A stretch of 7,254 nucleotides of DNA from Gammaproteobacteria bacterium. Lineage in GTDB: Bacteria > Pseudomonadota > Gammaproteobacteria > Pseudomonadales > Azotimanducaceae. The notes beneath the pieces are model-generated. The model did no database searches. It was not told where the DNA came from and saw nothing but the letters and a program-made list of their open reading frames with translations. How positions within the stretch are numbered: the stretch's first letter is position 1; every line of letters starts with the position of its first letter. The DNA lies in NCBI GenBank assembly GCA_027295975.1, contig JAPUJX010000666.1, positions 1 through 7,254 on the forward strand. The letters run 5' to 3'. Made by a program: the position numbers and the translations under genes. Below, in pieces: positions 6,209-7,254 of the stretch.

Positions 6209-6673
6209 ATGGGCGTATCCGAACTGGAGGCGCGAATCATGCGTCTGGAAGACCTGGAAGACATCAAACAATTAAAGGCGCTCTACTGCGAGATCTGCGA
6301 TGACAACCACAACCCCGACCGAATCGTCACCATCTTCACCGAAGATGGAATCTGGGAAGGCAAAGGCATCGGCACGGCGAAAGGCCACGCGGAAATTCGC
6401 ACGCTGTTCCAGGGATTTCAGAACATGATGAGTTTTTCCCAACATATGACCATGAACCCGCGCATCAATGTGCACGGCGACAGCGCCGACGGCACCTGGT
6501 ATTTCTTCGGACCTTTCACCTTCAGGGAAAACAACCAGGCCAAGTGGCAGGCTACCCGTTATCACGAAGACTACGCAAAGGTAGATGGGCAATGGAAGAT
6601 CAAACACCTCCGCATCCGGGGCCCGGGTATGAGCGCAAATTACGAAACGGGCTGGGCTCACAACCCCCGTTGA
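6209..6673 (+). CDS. SnoaL-like / NTF2-fold protein
   Basis: Complete 154-residue protein of the SnoaL-like (NTF2 superfamily) group, a cone-shaped alpha+beta fold used by small cyclases, isomerases and dehydratases and by some non-enzymes. Seen: an N-terminal helix with LEARIMRLEDLEDIKQLKALYC (6-27 region), then NPDRIVTIFTEDGIWEG (35-51) where this family typically has an aspartate and FTEDAVW; HAEIRTLFQ (60-68); SQHMTMNPRINV (77-88) with a conserved-looking His79; GTWYFFGPFTF (95-105); and YHEDYAKVDGQWKIKHLRI (118-136). No signal peptide. ATG 6209 is preferred because GGGGGA precedes it by six bases and homologues carry this extra helix turn. ATG 6239, with GGAGG at 6226-6230, is an alternative that would shorten it by 10 residues. 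It lies 72 bases after the LLM gene on the same strand. Substrate unknown. Confidence 0.88.
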   Translation: MGVSELEARIMRLEDLEDIKQLKALYCEICDDNHNPDRIVTIFTEDGIWEGKGIGTAKGHAEIRTLFQGFQNMMSFSQHMTMNPRINVHGDSADGTWYFFGPFTFRENNQAKWQATRYHEDYAKVDGQWKIKHLRIRGPGMSANYETGWAHNPR

Positions 6674-6685
6674 ACCCATCGCCGG

Positions 6686-6703
6686 TTCCGCCCCCTGCCG
6701 GAA
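6686..6703. terminator. weak inverted repeat between convergent genes
   Basis: TTCCG (6686-6690) and CGGAA (6699-6703) could form a 5-bp stem with an 8-base loop in the 33-base gap between the SnoaL-like gene and the SDR gene. Position suits a shared bidirectional terminator, but the stem is short and neither strand has a T-tract. Confidence 0.2.
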
Positions 6704-6706
6704 GGG

Positions 6707-7254
6707 TCAGTTCTCCAATAATGCCTTGGCCTGGTTGACATAACCCCGATTCCAGGTGGGGCTGACGGTGAGTTCGTTGATGCACACATGAGCCGGTAAC
6801 CGCGCCAGGAACGCAACTATGTCTCCGCAGTCTTCCGACTGAACCATCCTGGCACGATCGTCTTCGGTGACCGGTATGGGACGATTATCGAGAATGGGCG
6901 TAGCCACTTCGCCAGGGCAAATCGCGCATGCGCGGACCCCGTGCAGGCCGGCTTCCATGTTGATGCTTTCGTTCATTGCGTTCATGGCGTGTTTTGCCGC
7001 CGTATAGGCCGGTCCCGTAACCATGCTCACATGTTTCCCCGCCCACGAGGAGATGTTGACGATGAGTCCGTCCCCTTGCGAAATCATCGTCGGCAACACG
7101 GCTTTGCTGCAATAAAACGAGCCGTCGAGGTCTATCCGGATGACCTTGTCCCAGTCATCGAGTGAGACGTTGTGCCAGTTTCGCTGTTTGATGTTTATGC
7201 CGGCACTGGTTACCAGTACATCGATGCGCCCTTGCTCAGCGATAATTTTCCCGG
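6707..7254 (-). CDS. short-chain dehydrogenase/reductase (SDR), N-terminus cut by the window edge
   Basis: Stop TGA at 6707-6709; the frame stays open to the window end, so about 182 residues are visible and the N-terminal cofactor-binding TGxxxGxG region lies outside. Classical SDR NAD(P)-dependent oxidoreductase. Seen: DVLVTSAGIN (NNAG motif in degenerate form, 7193-7222), WDKVIRIDLDGSFYCSKAVLP (7094-7153 region) where most classical SDRs have Asn at the Asp of IDLDG, catalytic NISSWAG, YTAAK (Tyr codon at 7004-7006, Lys at 6992-6994), then CPGEVATPIL (PG motif) and the C-terminal INELTVSPT. An internal GTG at 7099 is not the start, because strong SDR sequence continues upstream of it. It converges on the SnoaL-like gene with a 33-base gap. 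Reduces or oxidises a carbonyl/alcohol on an unknown substrate. Confidence 0.93.
   Translation of the reverse strand, partial: GKIIAEQGRIDVLVTSAGINIKQRNWHNVSLDDWDKVIRIDLDGSFYCSKAVLPTMISQGDGLIVNISSWAGKHVSMVTGPAYTAAKHAMNAMNESINMEAGLHGVRACAICPGEVATPILDNRPIPVTEDDRARMVQSEDCGDIVAFLARLPAHVCINELTVSPTWNRGYVNQAKALLEN

Noticed and set aside
6707..7099. Short SDR starting at GTG 7099
   Set aside because: Translation upstream in the same frame continues with typical SDR sequence to the window edge, so the gene is truncated by the window and does not begin there.

Overview
The window reads as ordinary chromosome from a fairly GC-rich proteobacterium, most likely a gammaproteobacterium and possibly an uncultured or environmental one. 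The basis is an E. coli-type (non-ROK) glucokinase and Opp proteins that align with the enterobacterial ones over their full lengths. This placement is inference from remembered protein similarity. Coding density is very high and no gap exceeds about 90 bases. I see no tRNA, rRNA, CRISPR array or insertion sequence.

Left part (1-1723, minus strand): a two-gene unit of glucokinase (glk) followed by an AIM24/TIGR00266-family protein, separated by one base. It is transcribed away from a 90-bp divergent intergenic region (1724-1813) that holds one plausible sigma70-type promoter on each strand.

Middle part (1814-6136, plus strand): a tightly packed operon of oppA-like periplasmic binding protein, oppB permease, oppC permease, and then a luciferase-like flavin-dependent monooxygenase (LLM). 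The last two junctions are ATGA overlaps. The ATPase genes oppD and oppF that would complete the importer are absent, and the LLM gene sits where oppD would be expected. The 3' end of oppC is a tandem 15-bp repeat. It adds Gly/Arg-rich pentapeptides to OppC, forms nested alternative hairpins in the RNA, and supplies the ribosome-binding site of the LLM gene. This is the most distinctive local structure in the window.

Right part (6137-7254): a spacer with a perfect 7-bp-stem hairpin, then a small SnoaL/NTF2-like protein on the plus strand. Converging on it is a short-chain dehydrogenase/reductase (SDR) on the minus strand, cut by the window edge. LLM, SnoaL-like and SDR proteins together suggest oxidative catabolism or modification of a small organic compound that the Opp-type importer might bring in. 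That link is inference only. No clearly new system is evident. The items most worth checking are the oppC-tail repeat, the importer without ATPases, and the substituted residue in the OppA peptide-binding site.
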